From contig OZ026604.1 of NCBI GenBank assembly GCA_964020085.1, positions 1,218,501 through 1,282,500 of the forward strand: 64,000 bases of DNA. Reading direction: 5' to 3'. The notes under the pieces were generated by a model that worked only from the letters and a program-made list of their open reading frames with translations, had not been told where the DNA came from and did not search any database. Origin of the DNA: Micromussa lordhowensis (taxonomy: Eukaryota; Cnidaria; Anthozoa; Scleractinia; Lobophylliidae). Below, piece after piece: positions 11,249 to 22,370 of the stretch (position 1 is its first letter; each line of letters starts with the position of its first letter). The position numbers and the translations under genes are program-made.

Positions 11249-11810
11249 AGTATGTTAAACCGGAATTATTATTCCATTATTATATTGCCGCAGCATCTGC
11301 TTACTTGGATTATTATTAGATACCCTAGTTTTATATGGAAGTCCCCCGGTGGTGGGGGTAATCCTATCCTTGCAATCAGGTGAAAGAGCTCACTTCACTT
11401 GAAACAATTTTACGAAGTCAAAAAGCCCTGTCTCTCTGGGAGAGGCACGGGTGAAAAGGAATTGAGGTGGACTTGAATAGCCTGTTCGCTTTTTTGACGA
11501 ACATGAGAAAAACCCTCATAACAATCAAAAGGTGGGTTTGCATTGCGCATCCCTACTGCGCATAATTTTACGCGTGATTAGCGCGCGCGCATTACAAAAT
11601 GGTGGCTTTTTCTTTGCGGGACCTTGCCATATAGCTAAAATCGTCATTTTCTCGAAAACGAGCGTGGTGACCTAGCATTTTTTCTATTGTATTGAATTGA
11701 GTTGTGAATTTCTCTATGTAAAAGAAATATGGGCCAATTCTCAGTGTTGAGCAAGAAGCAATCGTCGAAAACGTGAATATTGCAAGCTATCATGGTAATA
11801 ATATTTTAAT

Positions 11811-12037
11811 TAACAATTATCCTGCGAAATCGCGCGGAATATCAGTCTGATACTTAGCCGACGAGGCCGTAGGCCGAGTCGGCTAAAATTAGACGATATT
11901 CCGCGAGATTGAGCAGGATAATTGTTTTATTATTCAACAAATTGATAACAAAACAGCTTAAATCCTTGTAAATCTCTCTGTAGACATTTTCTCACTTCAC
12001 TTTTTCTTCCCACGTACGAAGCTACGTATACCGCCGG

Positions 12038-12071
<34 letters not shown>

Positions 12072-12216
12072 GAGAGTTTTCATTGGCTTAGCCATCATGG
12101 TATATGAGCCATTATACCATGATCTGCAAAGATGGCGAGCGTATGCGTGATTTTTGGGGCCTTTTTGTTTTTATTGTAGCCTAGTTTTCTATTTTTGGGA
12201 GGCGTTTTTAATAAAA

Positions 12217-12253
<37 letters not shown>

Positions 12254-12278
12254 TATAGCCAACTCGGCGTTAGGCGCT

Positions 12279-12328
<50 letters not shown>

Positions 12329-12412
12329 TTAAATATCTGTTACCTACGGATGACAGATATCGAGAACATCATGACCATATTTGGATAGTGTTACAATTTG
12401 TTGAATAATAAC
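11811..12412. mobile_element. Compound foldback element, host of a nested insertion
   Basis: It begins with a hairpin (TAACAATTATCCTGCGAAAT ... GAGCAGGATAATTGTT) followed directly by a second segment bounded by TTATTATTCAACAAATTG and CAATTTGTTGAATAATAA. The same two-part unit occurs uninterrupted at 53554-53858. Here the second part is split by the element at 12038-12332. Confidence 0.85.
12038..12332. mobile_element. MITE nested inside another MITE
   Basis: The host copy at 53554 reads CCGCCGGATATCTGTTACC. Here the same sequence is split between CCGCCGG and ATATCTG by 295 bp. The insert begins TTATTAAAAACTGGATCATT and ends GGAATAATTGTTAA, joining the left end of the 10898 element to the right end of the ATAATTGTT family. 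Confidence 0.88.
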
Positions 12413-12550
12413 ACAGGATATCCGGAGTTTGACGAGCCAATCAGCGCGCGCCATCAACGCTATCCACTGTTTTAGTATATACTAAAAGGATTTATATGGT
12501 ATAAACAACGTGCTGTTGCTCCTAAACGAACCTGGGGACCCCTCATTTTT

Positions 12551-12580
12551 GCTCATGGATGTTACGTAACATCCATGAGC
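12551..12580. repeat. Perfect 30-bp palindrome
   Basis: The half-site GCTCATGGATGTTAC is followed immediately by its exact reverse complement. A second perfect palindrome, TTTTAGTATATACTAAAA, lies 63 bp upstream at 12470-12487. Confidence 0.9.
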
Positions 12581-12606
12581 TTAGGAGGCAGTCGGATGGC
12601 ACTCGA

Positions 12607-12644
12607 TCACTCACTCACTCACTCACTCACTCACTCACTCACTC
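12607..12644. repeat. (TCAC)n microsatellite
   Basis: About nine uninterrupted TCAC tetranucleotides. The flanking 12650-13170 stretch shows no gene. Confidence 0.95.
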
Positions 12645-13174
12645 GATTCTGATTAATTTATTCATTAAACCGGATTAAATCGTTTCTCCCAACCCTCCCC
12701 TGCTTAGTATGGTTCTTTTCCTAGGCACTCGTGGTGTAGCTTCAGCAGGTTTTAGCGGGGTACTAGAAAGACGAATTTTTTGTCCGACAACATGGAGTTC
12801 GTACATATGGCAGCTAACGCGGCACGAAGATGGTTTTTGGCTCAACTCGTGGAGTTGTAAAATTGAAATTTGTCAAGCTAAGCAGCAGTAGCTGTAACAA
12901 ATGGACATGGAAAGACAAGAAGCGTAGCGCTCGTCAAAAACCATGTGTAAATTTATATTGAAAGGTCAAGGTGTTTTTTTATTAGACGTAAACAAAATTC
13001 TCCGATTACAAGTCACGCTAAACTCACGCTATGCAAAGAATGTAATCAGATACTCTTTTTGTATATTTGCTGAAGGGCAAGAGAGTCACGTTTCGCAGAC
13101 AGTGTAATTAAACAGCCACGTGTAATTTAACAGCCACGAGAAGATGGTAAATTGTTTTTTTGTTAGATTATTTT

Positions 13175-13225
13175 TTATCAGTGCTGGCCTGATGGGCCGC
13201 TTGGCACAAATGTAGACTTTGACTT
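13175..13225 (+). mobile_element. SINE 3' tail fragment
   Basis: GTGCTGGCCTGATGGGCCGC and GTAGACTTTGAC match the 3' segment of the SINEs at 15118-15415 and 20448-20756 (GCCAGCTTGATGGGACACTT, CAGACTTT). The rest of 13230-13640 shows no recognisable feature. Confidence 0.6.
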
Positions 13226-13641
13226 CCACCGTCTGAGTTTCTATTTGCAGAACGAGTGCTTGTGCCAAACGTTTCCCATGAAAATCACTTGATTTTCATG
13301 CGAATGACCGTGCAGGTGACATATATTTTCATACCAATAGTTTCGCTCAAAGACTCGTTTTGCCACAGTGGCAAAAGTAAACTTGGCATTGGGCTATTCA
13401 TCCATGAGCTGCTCAGAGAGCCTTTGATTATTTCCAAATTCAAGTTCCTACAATATAAACAATCAGTAGGCAAAGTTTGACAAAAATCTCAGTGTAGGTT
13501 CTATTTCAGTGGAATGACCTTAATAGAGGTGGCCGTTTAAGTGGTTTTATCTACAATATTTTCGGGACTTTGAAAACTGGCCGCTTAATAAGCTGTGACC
13601 GACTGAATCAAATTATAACACACAAATTTACATTGAAAGAA

Positions 13642-13647
13642 TTTATT
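13642..13647 (-). terminator. Candidate polyadenylation signal of the UBAN gene
   Basis: TTTATT on the plus strand is AATAAA on the gene strand, about 1.16 kb past the stop codon. It is the first canonical hexamer I see downstream. The long 3' UTR makes it tentative. Confidence 0.3.
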
Positions 13648-14810
13648 ATGCATTTGAAGTTTTAAGAAGCTACAGTAAACTCGAAACTTTATAAACATGA
13701 GAATAAACAATAGTATTTATAATTTATCTATAACATACAGTATTCATCGTGTTATCTACATATAAATGTACAATACACACCAATTTATGTACCAAAATGA
13801 TGTACCAAACTCAAGCCTAATGGAACCTCAATTAAGTCTTAAAAATAATGAAGGCCACTTTTATATATAAAAAAAACATTTCATTATCATAGAACTAAGT
13901 AAACCTTTACTAATAATAAACAATTGCAAGCTACAGCGTACAAACAGCACATATTGCTACTACACGCTTTGCATATTTTTCTACAGCACCTTAATTTCAT
14001 GTATATGTATTTTGTTTGTTTTATGTGATTGTCTGGGTTTTTTTTTTTCACGTTTTAACACAAAAAATAACTGTATTCAGGGCGTAGATCATCTTCTCTG
14101 TGGAATAAGCAGTACAATAATTTACTGCTTATTCACAGAGATTCATCGATACTCCCCAATACAGTACCAAGAGAATTATTTCATAATTCAGTCTTCATAA
14201 AATGTCAGCCCCTTACCATAGTTGTTTCTGGCGTGGTTTTCATACTTCTTCTTTTTTCTTCAATCGACATGCTGTATTCATCCTTACAAGTATATCTCAA
14301 ATCCATTGTTCAGCTGCATGAAGTTATTTCTTTCTCAGCTATTACTCAAAGACTAGGACCTTTATCTCAATGATCAATCTTGCGTGGGCAGGAGATTCAT
14401 CTCAATGAAAATGTCACTTTACTTTGTCATAATCTTGAGTTCAAATGTTTAGTTCAAATATGAAATAAGCACAACAGCAGTGGCGCTTGTTTGCAAATAT
14501 AAGTAAGCACAGCAGTCGTAAACTTTCCTCATAACTTGACGACTCTAACAGCGACGCTGATCTGAACTTGGCGCTGTTCGCTCCACCCAATGGTGGAGGG
14601 CACAAGTCTCTTGATTGACGAATCAAGTGCCTTTCTCCGATGACATTCCCTTTTAGCTTACATGAGCACGATAATGACAAGAAAAACAGTAGCTGATGTA
14701 GGTCTTCATGTGCTGATCTGTTGTCAGCTAGTGTCATCAGCCATTCCCAAGTGCCATCACTGTCTGTAGCAGTCTCAAAATCTTGTCATTATCCTGCTGA
14801 TGTAAGCTAT

Positions 14811-17800
14811 TCAATCATCTCCTGTGCAGTCCCTCATATGATTCTCCAGCAGGTCATGTGGAAAATATTTTCTGCAGTTGGGGCACTGCAGTTGACTTCC
14901 CTGGCTACGGGAGGGTGAATCTGTAGTGTCAGACCCATCGGCAGTGACTTCCATCCCATATCCTCTTGCTCTCATTGCTTGCTGCTGCAAATGAATAAAC
15001 GAATTGTTCAGAGAAAGTCACTTTAATTAACAAGTATTCAATGCACATCCCTGATTGCATACATGTGGCAAGAATCCTCCAGTAAATTTTTGTTTTTGTC
15101 TGAATTTGCTTGTGAGGTGCGGTGGACTCGTGGTTAGTGCGCTTTGCCTCCAGATTGAGCAGTCGGAATTTGAGCCTTGCCCAGGAACAATGCGTTGTGT
15201 TCTTGGGCCAAGACTCTTCACTCTCACAGTGCCTGTCTAAACCCAGGTGTATAAATAGGTACCGGTGAACTTAATGCTGGGGGCAACCCTGCAATGGACT
15301 TGGCATCCCATCCAGGGGGGAGTAAAAATACTCCTAATCACTTAATGCTACAGAAATCAGACTGAGATAAGTGCCAGCTTGATGGGACACTTGACTCATA
15401 TGCAGACTTTATCTGGCTTTGCTTGTTTCTTTAAATTACAGATAACTTTTCTAGATTCTAGAATAAACAGCTACATGAGTCGCACAGCTTTCAACAAGGA
15501 CATTTTACTACATGTCTGTATAAGGACTTCAGCATTAAATTTTTTGACTCCAGCTGAAGCCAAATGCATGACTGATAATCCAAGCTAGTAGTAGTATTGT
15601 CCATTGAACACAAGTTTTATATAGTTGTCAATTTACCTTTTGCCATGGCTCCTGGACTTGTAATGCACAGGCCTGTGTGCGGCCAGATGATGTTTGATGC
15701 CTATATGGCACTTTAGCCTGTAAACAATGAAGATAGTGACCAGACTGAGTCAAATTGCTGTACAATGACATGGAATGAAAGTAATAAAATGTATATTACA
15801 GAATCTAATTGCATATCAAATTCACCATTCTCATACCCGGCTTACATGAAACAGTTGTAATGTAGTGTAGAGAATCTAGGATTTGATGACTCTCACCTGC
15901 TGTTGTTGAGCCTGAGCTTGTGTGTACATTCGTTCGATGTTCTGCCTCAAGCCAATATGCTCCTGCTTAAGTTGTTCATAGCGTTGAACAAGTTGATCCC
16001 TCTCACGGGAAATGCGTTCACAGTCTGACAATGCCTTTACTTTCTCTTGCCTTTCAATCTTAAAGTCATTCTCATATCCTGCAAGCTGTGAACACATAAA
16101 ATATTTAGCAACACATCTTAAATTCCACTTTAACTCTCTGACCCTTTGTGTACAGGGCGATGATATGTGCAGGTCTCCACCAAGGGTACACATATGCTTA
16201 TAAATGGTTCTTGAGGAAGGGATGCTCCCATCTCTGGGGCGGATGTAGGGTGGTTTGGAGGCCCCCGGAACCCCCTACTGGGAGCCGACTTTGGCAGTCC
16301 GTACCTCAAATCCCTTTCTCTAAAATCCTGTATCCACCTCAGCATCCGGAGTTTAACTGTATCAAAAACTGATTCCTGATAAACCTGCTAAAGAAGGTCG
16401 CTTTATTAACAGTGAGTAATTTGACGCTTACTGCATTCTGCATGAGTTCATGTTCCACATGTAGATCATTAAATGCTCCTTCTCTCTGGTCACGATCTCT
16501 TGTTATGGTACGGACTTCATTACTTATTTCCTTTAGCCGCTGTGACAGCATTTCCTTCTCTTCTTGCAGCTAAGAAACAAAGATAAATGAAAAGGCAAGT
16601 CTAGGTTAATCCCAAAATAATATTGAAAGAAGCAAGGAAGGTTGGATGAAAAAAAAAACATGCTGATAATTAATTAAAAATTGCTATATAATATTTTATG
16701 GAGAAAACTTAAAAATTCGCACTTACAGACTGTTGCTGTGCATTAAACATATCCGTTGTATCCTTTGCAGCAGTCAATTCTTCTTTTGCTTGATCAAGTT
16801 CTGCCTTCATTTGTTCAAATTCTTCTCTCTTAGACTGGAGTTCATCCATACGTTTTTTGATTTCCTCTTTGAGTCTATTAACTTCTTCTGAAGTTGTAGG
16901 TTCCTAGAAACGTTGTAAATAAATATGGGTTATTGACCAAGCATAAGGTCAAGATTATTTTTTTTGTGTGTGTTTATGCTAAAAAAAAACAAGGCTAGTA
17001 TCCAGCCATCTTGATGAAACAAGCTTGGTCAACAAAGGATTTATTGAATATGGAAAGTTATAAGCCTATTTTCTTGTGGGACAGAGCGGGTCACCCTAAC
17101 TAGTAAGATAGCTCTACATCCATGTCTGTGTTATGGTGTGTAGATATCCTGAATATTATTTCAACAATTTTTACATTGACAACCACTTAGCTTGAATTAA
17201 GCTTTCTATTGTTGTTCTGGGTAGAATATTTCCTACTAAGATCTTTCAGACATTGTAACAACGATTTTGTAAAAGGTTGATAAACGTGGGTGTTGTTGTG
17301 ATAGTTTTCGTTTTTAATTTCAAACTTCAAGTGTTCTTATGCTCAAGTAAGAAGTCTAAAAACAATTGGTATTTTGCTTTCTTTAATGTTAGTTGACCCA
17401 AAATCCTCACATGACAGATTTTTTCTGTGAAACTTACACAACAGCTGAGGGCACAGCCTAAATTTCTGGGGGGTAATTTTGATTCTTCTCTCTTCCAATT
17501 AATTTACCCTAAAAAGGAGTAACATCAAATATAATTACAGTGTAAAATGTTGTCTGTTGTTTACCTCTGGATCTCCATCTTCACTGTCATACGCGCGATT
17601 TAGAATTCTTTGGACCTCTGGTGATCTTGTATGCTGACCTAGTTCCTTCTTCATCTCTCTTAATTGCAAGATCCTGTCATCTTTGAGTGATTGCAGCTCA
17701 TTCTTCAATGTGTCATTCTCTGTTACCACAGTTTCACAGAACACTTGCTTGGCATTAAGGTTCCTCTCAAGCTTTGTGACAAGCGTTGTCAGGCGCAATA

Positions 17801-19445
17801 CTTGGTTTTTCAAACCCTCCAAATTTTGTCCCTGTATGGCATCAAGTGTAATCTTAAGTTCCTTTAGCTCGTTACCTTTCATATCCCGTTCATCCCGTAG
17901 TGTCATGATTATTTCATGTAGATCCCTGTTTTCCTGGAAAAGTAAAGAATAAAACACTTTGGTTAAGATTGTTATCACTCATTGCACAATAAATAGACTT
18001 CTGATACTGCTTGTGTCTGTAAAGAAAACATATCATGTTGTTCCTGTTAGCTGAACATACAAAAGAATTTTTTCCTTCTTATCCCAAAGATAATTTACAT
18101 ATTTTCCATATTTTATTTCTTTCTCAGCTAAAACTTCAGATCAACTCTGCCTTGATTACTATTTTTTTGAGAAAACATAATTATATTATCAGTTTTTCCT
18201 CTGAGGAAGTTAGTTTGAAGATTAATTTTAACTATTAATTACAAAACAGCACACAACACAACTTGTTCCCCCGAAAACTTGTCCGGTTTATTTGCGATTA
18301 TATTAAATAATTGAAACTTGATGGTTTCACTTTCACCAGAATTTTTTTAAAAAAGTGCTTTGCTAGGTAATAACTATTGGGCAATTTCTATAGAAAACAA
18401 AAGTCTTCATTTTCAACAGATCAGATAAACAATTATGTCAGCCAGATTGTGTCAAGTACGTGTCGCATCGCTCGGGAGTGAACCAATTGGAGGTGGCCGA
18501 GTAGAACGGGGAATCCCCTACTCAACGAACAATACTTTAATTATTCAAACAGCTTTCGGTTTCCAATCATCAAAATTAACATAAGGAAACGAACGAAACT
18601 CGCTAAATTAACCAAACATTTTCTCATCGAAAGTCTCTTCTATCAAATTTACAGTTTGAATGTCGAGAACTTTAACCGATTTCTAGTAAAGTAACATCAT
18701 ACGTGCTAATGTAAGTTCTGCTTATCGAAGCAGATTTTGAATTGCGTGTACGCCCTCGCACGCCGCGTCAAGGTCGAGGGAAATTTCCCCGAGAATATAA
18801 AAAGAGCTTACATGAAACCGAAAATGCTTGATTCCGCAAAAATTCCGCGAAAATATTTGCCACAGAAAAATCACATAACCATAGATTCTTCTTTACCTGA
18901 GTGTTTCATCTAGACTTGACATAAAAGATATAAGCTTAAAAGTCATAATGATTGTGCAAAACAACTCCGTCGATTCTCTACGCTTCACTTGTTCCAAAGT
19001 TCGTCAATAAAATATCGCGCAAAGGTTTGCAAAACGAAAATCCAACTTTTCAAGCACTTACCACAGCCAAGTCAACTCCAACCGGTCCTTTGTTTGTTAA
19101 ATGCTCCAAGGTTTGTTTTAGTTTTGTGTTATCACGAGTTAAAGCTTCCAAGACTTTCTTCGAGACGCCAGGAGTGACGACGGCGCCAAATTGAGCGCCC
19201 GACGGCAGTTGAAGATTCAACTGTGTAATTCTGTTCTCTGCTCTTGCTAGAGAACCTTCAAGCCTTTCATTTTTTTCTTGAAGATTCTTAATTTGTTGTT
19301 CCTTCTTTTGTAACTGTAGCCCCAGGTTTTGAACTCCCGTAAGTTTCGACGCCATCTTCTTTCTATCGGTCACCATTATGGCCAGCGACTGACGAAGACG
19401 CTGATTTTCGGCCATAACGGCTTCGTTACCTCCTTGTTCTGCCAT
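14811..19445 (-). CDS. UBAN-domain coiled-coil protein with C2HC zinc finger (optineurin/NEMO/TNIP-like)
   Basis: Seven exons, all joined in phase 0 with GT-AG introns: 19445-19062, 17933-17565, 16903-16727, 16569-16432, 16085-15897, 15717-15637 and 14984-14811, giving 503 aa. The start is the ATG at 19445 (MAEQGGNEAV). Almost the whole protein is predicted coiled coil. Exon 5 carries the ubiquitin-binding UBAN core (residues 357-405: AGYENDFKIERQEK, matching the family DFxxER signature). The last exon encodes a C-terminal zinc finger (C480, C483, H495, C499) of the type found at the ends of optineurin, NEMO and TNIP2. Family members read linear or K63 polyubiquitin in NF-kappaB, autophagy or cell-death signalling. 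Which orthologue this is cannot be settled by eye. Exon 1 is rich in heptads and ends in a GPVGVDLAV linker. A small extra exon in the 1.1-kb first intron is possible. Confidence 0.9.
15118..15415 (+). mobile_element. tRNA-derived SINE in intron 6 of the UBAN gene
   Basis: The head has an A-box-like CGTGGTTAGTGCG and a degenerate B box (GAATTTGAGCC). The body reads TTCTTGGGCCAAGACTCTTC, CCCAGGTGTATAAATAGG, GGCATCCCATCCAGGGGGGA and AAATACTCCTA. It inserts in the opposite orientation to the gene. A full relative with target-site duplication is at 20448-20756. Confidence 0.8.
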
Positions 19446-19986
19446 TTTCAAGCCAGAAAAGATTGTACGTTTCGACGAATTGCGGTTTTTGTTCCTCTAG
19501 TCTACCTAGTCAAGAGTTTTCCAGATCGATTGCGTCCTCTGCCGCTCAATATATACAAATCACAGGGAAATTCCCTGTAATTGCGTGCACATTGTCATAT
19601 GCCGGGGTAAAACCCCGTGCGGGGCTGGCCCCGGTCGAACACGCGCAATCGACTGAGTCCTGCAGTTTAGGTATTTTTCAAATACTTCAAGTCAATCAGA
19701 ACAAGCATCGAGTTAAATTTTATTTGGGTCTACTGAACCTTTCTAACTGCCTCCTGATCTTATTTATTTATCAAATCTTAGTTGTAGTCAGAAAAAGCGG
19801 AAAGTTTCATGCCTGATCGAGTTTTTCTGTCCCCGTTCTTTACTAATATGAGGAAATGGACCGTTCAAGTTATAACTATGACTTATGAGAGGTTTTTACC
19901 GCTGTAATGTCAAAAAAGGTTGCAGAAAATAGAAGTTACACTTCACTCTAAGTTGCCCCCTGAATCATTGCTGATACAGCGTGGGA

Positions 19987-20035
19987 AATCAGTCATCCCC
20001 CGCCCTCAGCATGATGCTGAGGCCGGGGGATGACG
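19987..20035. repeat. Short hairpin GTCATCCCCCGCC...GGGGGATGAC
   Basis: GTCATCCCCCGCCCTCAGCA pairs with TGCTGAGGCCGGGGGATGAC in a nearly perfect stem. The same CTCAGCCTAATC-type sequence forms the terminal repeats of the element at 23407-24378, so this may be a solo or collapsed copy. The UBAN upstream region (19446-19980) shows no other feature. Confidence 0.6.
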
Positions 20036-20447
20036 GCAGTACCAAAGCAATATTTTTAATATTAAGCGACAGGCTTCTGACCCTATTTAGCGATATTGCT
20101 CTTTCAAATTCTCCGAAATCTTCCTGCCATTTATCATTTTGAAGATCAAGATCGAGATGCCGCAAAACTGGCCAGCCAAAAATCGCAAATTTTGCTGAAT
20201 CCCATATCCCTGATAATGAGCTTTATCTGCTTGGCGTCTGTTGAAAGGCTTCGAAAATGAAAAAAAAAGGAATAAAAATCGTATCAAGGGAGAATTAATA
20301 TCAAATCTGCATGAGGGAAGTGTTTGACATTACATCATAAGACTAAAATAACAGCCAATATAAAGTAATGTGTTACATTACGTGACCGTGAATAAGGTCT
20401 AAAAATAGATTTCGGCATAGTCAGCCAAGCCGTGAACTCTCTTAGTA

Positions 20448-20756
20448 AAGGTAAAAAGTAAAGTCTGCATACGAGCCTAGTGGCTCATCAGGCCGGAGCT
20501 TATCCCGGTTTCAGTTGCATGAAGCGACTAGGAGTATTTCTACTCCCCCCTGGATGGGATGCTAGTCCATCGCAGGGTAACCCCCAGCATCAAATTCGCC
20601 GGTACCCATTTATACACCTGGGTGGAGAGAGGCACTGTGAGAGTGAAGTGTCTTGCCCAAGAACACGACACAATGTCCCAGGCCAGGGCTCGAACCCGCT
20701 CGCTCCGGAGTCGAGCGCACTAACCATGAGGGCACCGCCGTCACCGCGCCCCCACG
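20448..20756 (-). mobile_element. Complete SINE with 12-bp target-site duplication
   Basis: ACTCTCTTAGTA occurs exactly on both sides (20436-20447 and 20757-20768). On the minus strand the element starts with a tRNA-like head containing ATGGTTAGTGCGCTCGACTC and the B box GGGTTCGAGCC. It runs through TTCTTGGGCAAGACACTTCA and GGGATGCTAGTCCATC-type body sequence to a GTAAAG tail. Body and tail match 15118-15415. Confidence 0.88.
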
Positions 20757-20899
20757 ACTCTCTTAGTATATATACTTTAACTTTGGCACCAGCCTTTCCC
20801 TTGCCTAGAATCCATGGATGGGCTGTAGGATTTTTATATAAAACTAAACAGAAGTTATAATGTCAATTATAAACTCCCGAAACAACTCACGATAACATA

Positions 20900-20966
20900 A
20901 CCTCCCCCGACTCTCCCTTCACCTTCCCCCTTTCACCCTTCCCCTTCCCTTTCCCCCTCTAACTTG
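20900..20966. repeat. Pyrimidine-rich tract
   Basis: An interrupted CCCCTTCCC/CCTTCACC run on the plus strand, possibly a decayed C/T microsatellite. Confidence 0.6.
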
Positions 20967-21166
20967 TTCAATGCAACATCCCAGTAATTCTATTTTTCAA
21001 GTTCCCGTCATTTCTTATATTACGCTCGGGATTACACTTCTGTAAGTTCTCCAATTATATCTCAGTAAAGGCCAGTAAAGTCCGCGGGAAATCTTAGGAG
21101 CAAAGTAATTTCGTCATCTGTAGTTGTCTGTAGACTAGTGCAGTCCCTAAAAATCACTTCCCTGTG

Positions 21167-21370
21167 CTATATATAGGGTCTGTACCCAGGTACCGGAAAG
21201 AGAAGAGTCCTGGGTTCATCTTTGAATGGTTCAACTCCTATATATAGCCTGGGGAAGGTTTCTGCAGGGATATTTAGTTCAGGGACTGGAAGATCTATAG
21301 GATCGATTGCCAGCCGCTGCACGAGAAAAGGAGCCCGCGCTCCTTCCGAAAATGAAAACATGTCAGACAT
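21167..21370 (-). CDS. Hypothetical short ORF (67 codons)
   Basis: The frame begins MSDMFSFSEGARAPF and is acidic and proline-rich (DPIDLPVPELNIPAETFP), without low-complexity repeats or a stop-rich context. I do not recognise it. It starts with MSD like the ORF 240 bp upstream on the same strand. It has no splice or poly(A) support that I can defend. It could be a short exon or a chance frame. Confidence 0.2.
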   Translation of the reverse strand: MSDMFSFSEGARAPFLVQRLAIDPIDLPVPELNIPAETFPRLYIGVEPFKDEPRTLLFPVPGYRPYI

Positions 21371-21611
21371 ACGATTATAAACGATCGTGCCTCGCGAGCT
21401 CGCAGATACACAGCGTTCAAAAAAACATTTATCCCGGATAGCATCTAATGTTTACTCGGACCGTTCACTGTTTTGCAAGGCTTGTTTCATTAATTATATC
21501 TGCGTCGTTTGATATGCGGAAACGTTTACTAAAACCAATCTACGTAGCTTCAAGGTTCAGTGCATTCAGGCAGTGAAAATCGAGACCCGCACAATACCTA
21601 ACAAATTTCTT

Positions 21612-21845
21612 CTAATAGCTTCGAGACATTTTGCATGACATGCATTTGAAACCAAAATTTGATACGTAAAAATTTCCCCGGCCTAGAAGACAACTGGGGT
21701 CTTTGTAGTCATGGAGCCCCTTTGTGAAAATGCTTTTTGCGCAATGAAAGCGAAAGGCACCAAAATAGCTGGTCAGGTCATTGTACACGTCCGTTTCACG
21801 CAGACAGCACGTGTAAGCATCAAAGGAAGACGAGAGGTCAGACAT
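21612..21845 (-). CDS. Hypothetical short ORF (77 codons), Cys-rich
   Basis: It begins MSDLSSSFDAYTCCLRETD and ends in a CMSC pair near the C-terminus, with five cysteines in all. There is no signal peptide or known domain. It lies in an otherwise gene-poor stretch (20.77-22.37 kb). It is listed because its amino-acid composition is unusually protein-like for this AT-rich background, but it could be chance. Confidence 0.2.
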   Translation of the reverse strand: MSDLSSSFDAYTCCLRETDVYNDLTSYFGAFRFHCAKSIFTKGLHDYKDPSCLLGRGNFYVSNFGFKCMSCKMSRSY

Positions 21846-22370
21846 GTGTAATCACATGATTTTCAGCTGCAGCCGCGTGTGATTCCCACTTCTGGCCCCC
21901 ATAGGAACACAAACATCCGGTGGGAGAAGAGATACCCCGTGAAATTTAAACCCGAAGGCGGAACTCGTGATACCCAGAAGAACCGCTGGGTCGAACCTAG
22001 GTGAAGTGCTTTTATATTCAAAAACTATCGAATACTTCTGTAACTATTGAAACATTTTCAGTTTCTAGTTTATCAAGAGAAGTATGACTACCAAGTGCTC
22101 AAACAAAGCAACTTTATTCTGTTGGTACGAGAGACATTTGCACATCTGGTCAGCGGCATCTGATAACACTCTTTATATCAGATTATATTTTATAAAAATA
22201 TCGAAGCTGAAATTTGCGAAAGTTTTAGAATATTTTAAGAATAAACCCGCGGCTGAGATTTTTTAATAAATGTAGTTTTATGTGTTGAAAATTTGTAAAT
22301 GCAATACAATTACATGTTTTTAACTAAACTGTATAAAATTCTTCCTTTCTATAATTAAACGGCAAAAAAA

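Noticed and set aside
20480..20860. A 126-codon plus-strand ORF
   Set aside because: It lies antisense through the SINE at 20448-20756 and reads the complement of its tRNA-like head.
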